NCBI GenBank assembly: GCA_903869665.1
Contig: CAIPZZ010000119.1
Coordinates: forward strand, 1-32,098
Source: an uncultured Opitutia bacterium
GTDB taxonomy: Bacteria > Verrucomicrobiota > Verrucomicrobiia > Opitutales > Opitutaceae
Direction: 5' to 3'
DNA: 32,098 nucleotides
Of the stretch, positions 31,236-32,098 are shown in pieces. The notes beneath the pieces were generated by a model. It was given only the letters and a program-made list of their open reading frames with translations. It was not told where the DNA came from and ran no database searches. The number at the start of each line of letters is the position of its first letter. Position 1 is the first letter of the stretch. Both the position numbers and the translations under genes were made by a program.

Positions 31236-32098
31236 TCAGTGGGTCATGGCGTAGAAGAGGATGTTGATCATCATGGGATACGCCTCGGGTTCGGAGAAGC
31301 GCTTGAAATACTCAATGCTTTCCCCCTCGCGCTCCCAGCCGTCGCCAAAGTCGTTGTTGTGGGAGATAAACACCATCATGCGGCCCTTCTTGTCGAAGAT
31401 GCCCTTGAAATGAACATGGCTGGCATCGCCGGAATGGTTGGTCTCATAGGTGAGGCCGCTTCGCAAATAAACATCCTTAGCCGGCATCTGCGGCTTGGCC
31501 TTCAGGTCGAAGACTTGGTGGAAAATGGGATGCTCAATGGGCAGCTCGCGAAGATGGATGTCGCCGTCCAAGTTGGCGCCGGCGGTGTTTTGCCGGAGGC
31601 CGCGCGGCAGCTCGGGAAAGACCTCGGTCATGGCCTCGTAAAAGCCCGCCCACTCGCCCTCGCCCCAGAAGTCGTCGGCCATCATGAAACCTCCGTTGAG
31701 CAGGTATTTTCTCAGATCGGCGGCCTCCTGCCGGGAAAAAGAGAGATTCCCCGGCTCGACCATGTAGACGAACGGATAGCGCGCGAGCTGCGCTGGCGTG
31801 ATGTCCAGGAAATGCAGGCCGGGGGTGACCTTGAGGCTCGTCATCTGGTGGAGCCGGAAGGCTAGGTTCCAATCTGCTTGGGGCACGTCAGTGGACCAGC
31901 GTCCGCCGGCGTAGCGCAGCCGGGCAAAAGTAAAAACGTCGGCGCTGAACTTGGGGTCCACCGCCCAATCGAGGTCGGTGGGCGTGGGGCCGTAGCCGTA
32001 ATTGTTGCCATCGCCGCCCAAGGAACGCAGGCCCGCCCCACCACGCCCGCCCCGGCCGGCACCGCGCCCGCCGCCATTTTGAAATGGCTGCGCGAAGA
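31236..32098 (-). CDS. DUF4159 domain protein, 5' truncated by window edge
   Basis: The frame runs open to the right edge of the window. The first in-frame TTG (32021) follows residues FAQPFQNGGGRGAGRGGRGG-like, a Gly/Arg linker directly after what looks like a signal-peptide end, so the real start lies outside. The remaining 260-plus residues match DUF4159: FTFARLRYAGGRW, WNLAFRLHQMTSL, FVYMVEPGNLSFS, LRKYLLNGGFMMADDFWGEGEW, ELPIEHPIFHQVF and a closing ISHNNDFGDGWE...FSEPEAYPMMINILFYAMTH. Known: the domain has a glutamine-amidotransferase-like fold, commonly beside MoxR and DUF58 genes; no activity proven. Inferred: exported first (or early) gene of the block. The linker is like that of the GDSL and PQQ proteins. 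Confidence 0.9.
   Translation of the reverse strand, partial: FAQPFQNGGGRGAGRGGRGGAGLRSLGGDGNNYGYGPTPTDLDWAVDPKFSADVFTFARLRYAGGRWSTDVPQADWNLAFRLHQMTSLKVTPGLHFLDITPAQLARYPFVYMVEPGNLSFSRQEAADLRKYLLNGGFMMADDFWGEGEWAGFYEAMTEVFPELPRGLRQNTAGANLDGDIHLRELPIEHPIFHQVFDLKAKPQMPAKDVYLRSGLTYETNHSGDASHVHFKGIFDKKGRMMVFISHNNDFGDGWEREGESIEYFKRFSEPEAYPMMINILFYAMTH

Overview
The window is a GC-rich, densely coded bacterial chromosome segment. The gene set points to Verrucomicrobiota, most likely an Opitutaceae-like lineage: secreted proteins with Gly/Arg-rich linkers, a DUF6807 (PmoA-type) protein, a TIGR03790 protein, a divergent membrane pyrophosphatase, and a long MoxR-DUF58-BatA-DUF4175-DUF4159 locus. The taxonomic call is an inference from gene content. 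I found no rRNA, tRNA, CRISPR array, insertion sequence or phage gene.

Left part (1-11107), mostly + strand. A tandem pair of secreted SGNH/GDSL hydrolases (the first cut by the window edge) ends at a textbook rho-independent terminator. Next comes a non-coding stretch with a short interspersed repeat and several hairpins, which leads into an 830-residue proton/sodium-pumping pyrophosphatase. A secreted PQQ-type sugar dehydrogenase with an extra N-terminal helical module follows. On the - strand lie a TerC-family membrane protein and a small unknown membrane protein. Divergent from these, pdxH overlaps by 4 bp a cytosolic PAS-histidine kinase whose receiver domain has lost its phospho-acceptor Asp. 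A SixA-type phosphohistidine phosphatase follows.

Middle (11157-15167). On the - strand are a DUF6807 protein and an S1/P1-type zinc nuclease/phospholipase homologue with nearly all three-zinc ligands in place. Divergent from them is a TIGR03790 protein.

Right part (15185-32098), all - strand. This is one co-directional block of 13 genes, about 17 kb. In transcription order: DUF4159 (cut by the edge), MoxR AAA+ ATPase, two periplasmic proteins built of secretin-N-like repeats, a small lipoprotein, a DUF58 protein, a small low-GC membrane protein, a BatA/VWA protein, a giant DUF4175 coiled-coil protein, an EF-hand Gly/Gln-rich protein, a VWA/GATase-like membrane protein, a caspase-fold protein with Ser where Cys is expected, and a membrane-anchored EEP-family phosphohydrolase. 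Seven junctions are exact 4-bp ATGA overlaps, so the block looks translationally coupled. MoxR/DUF58/VWA modules are known as chaperone-like, MIDAS-dependent assembly or maturation systems. Here the locus adds EF-hand loops in three proteins, a pseudo-caspase and secretin-N-like repeat proteins. I read it as a candidate calcium-responsive envelope complex, and it is the most interesting system in the window.
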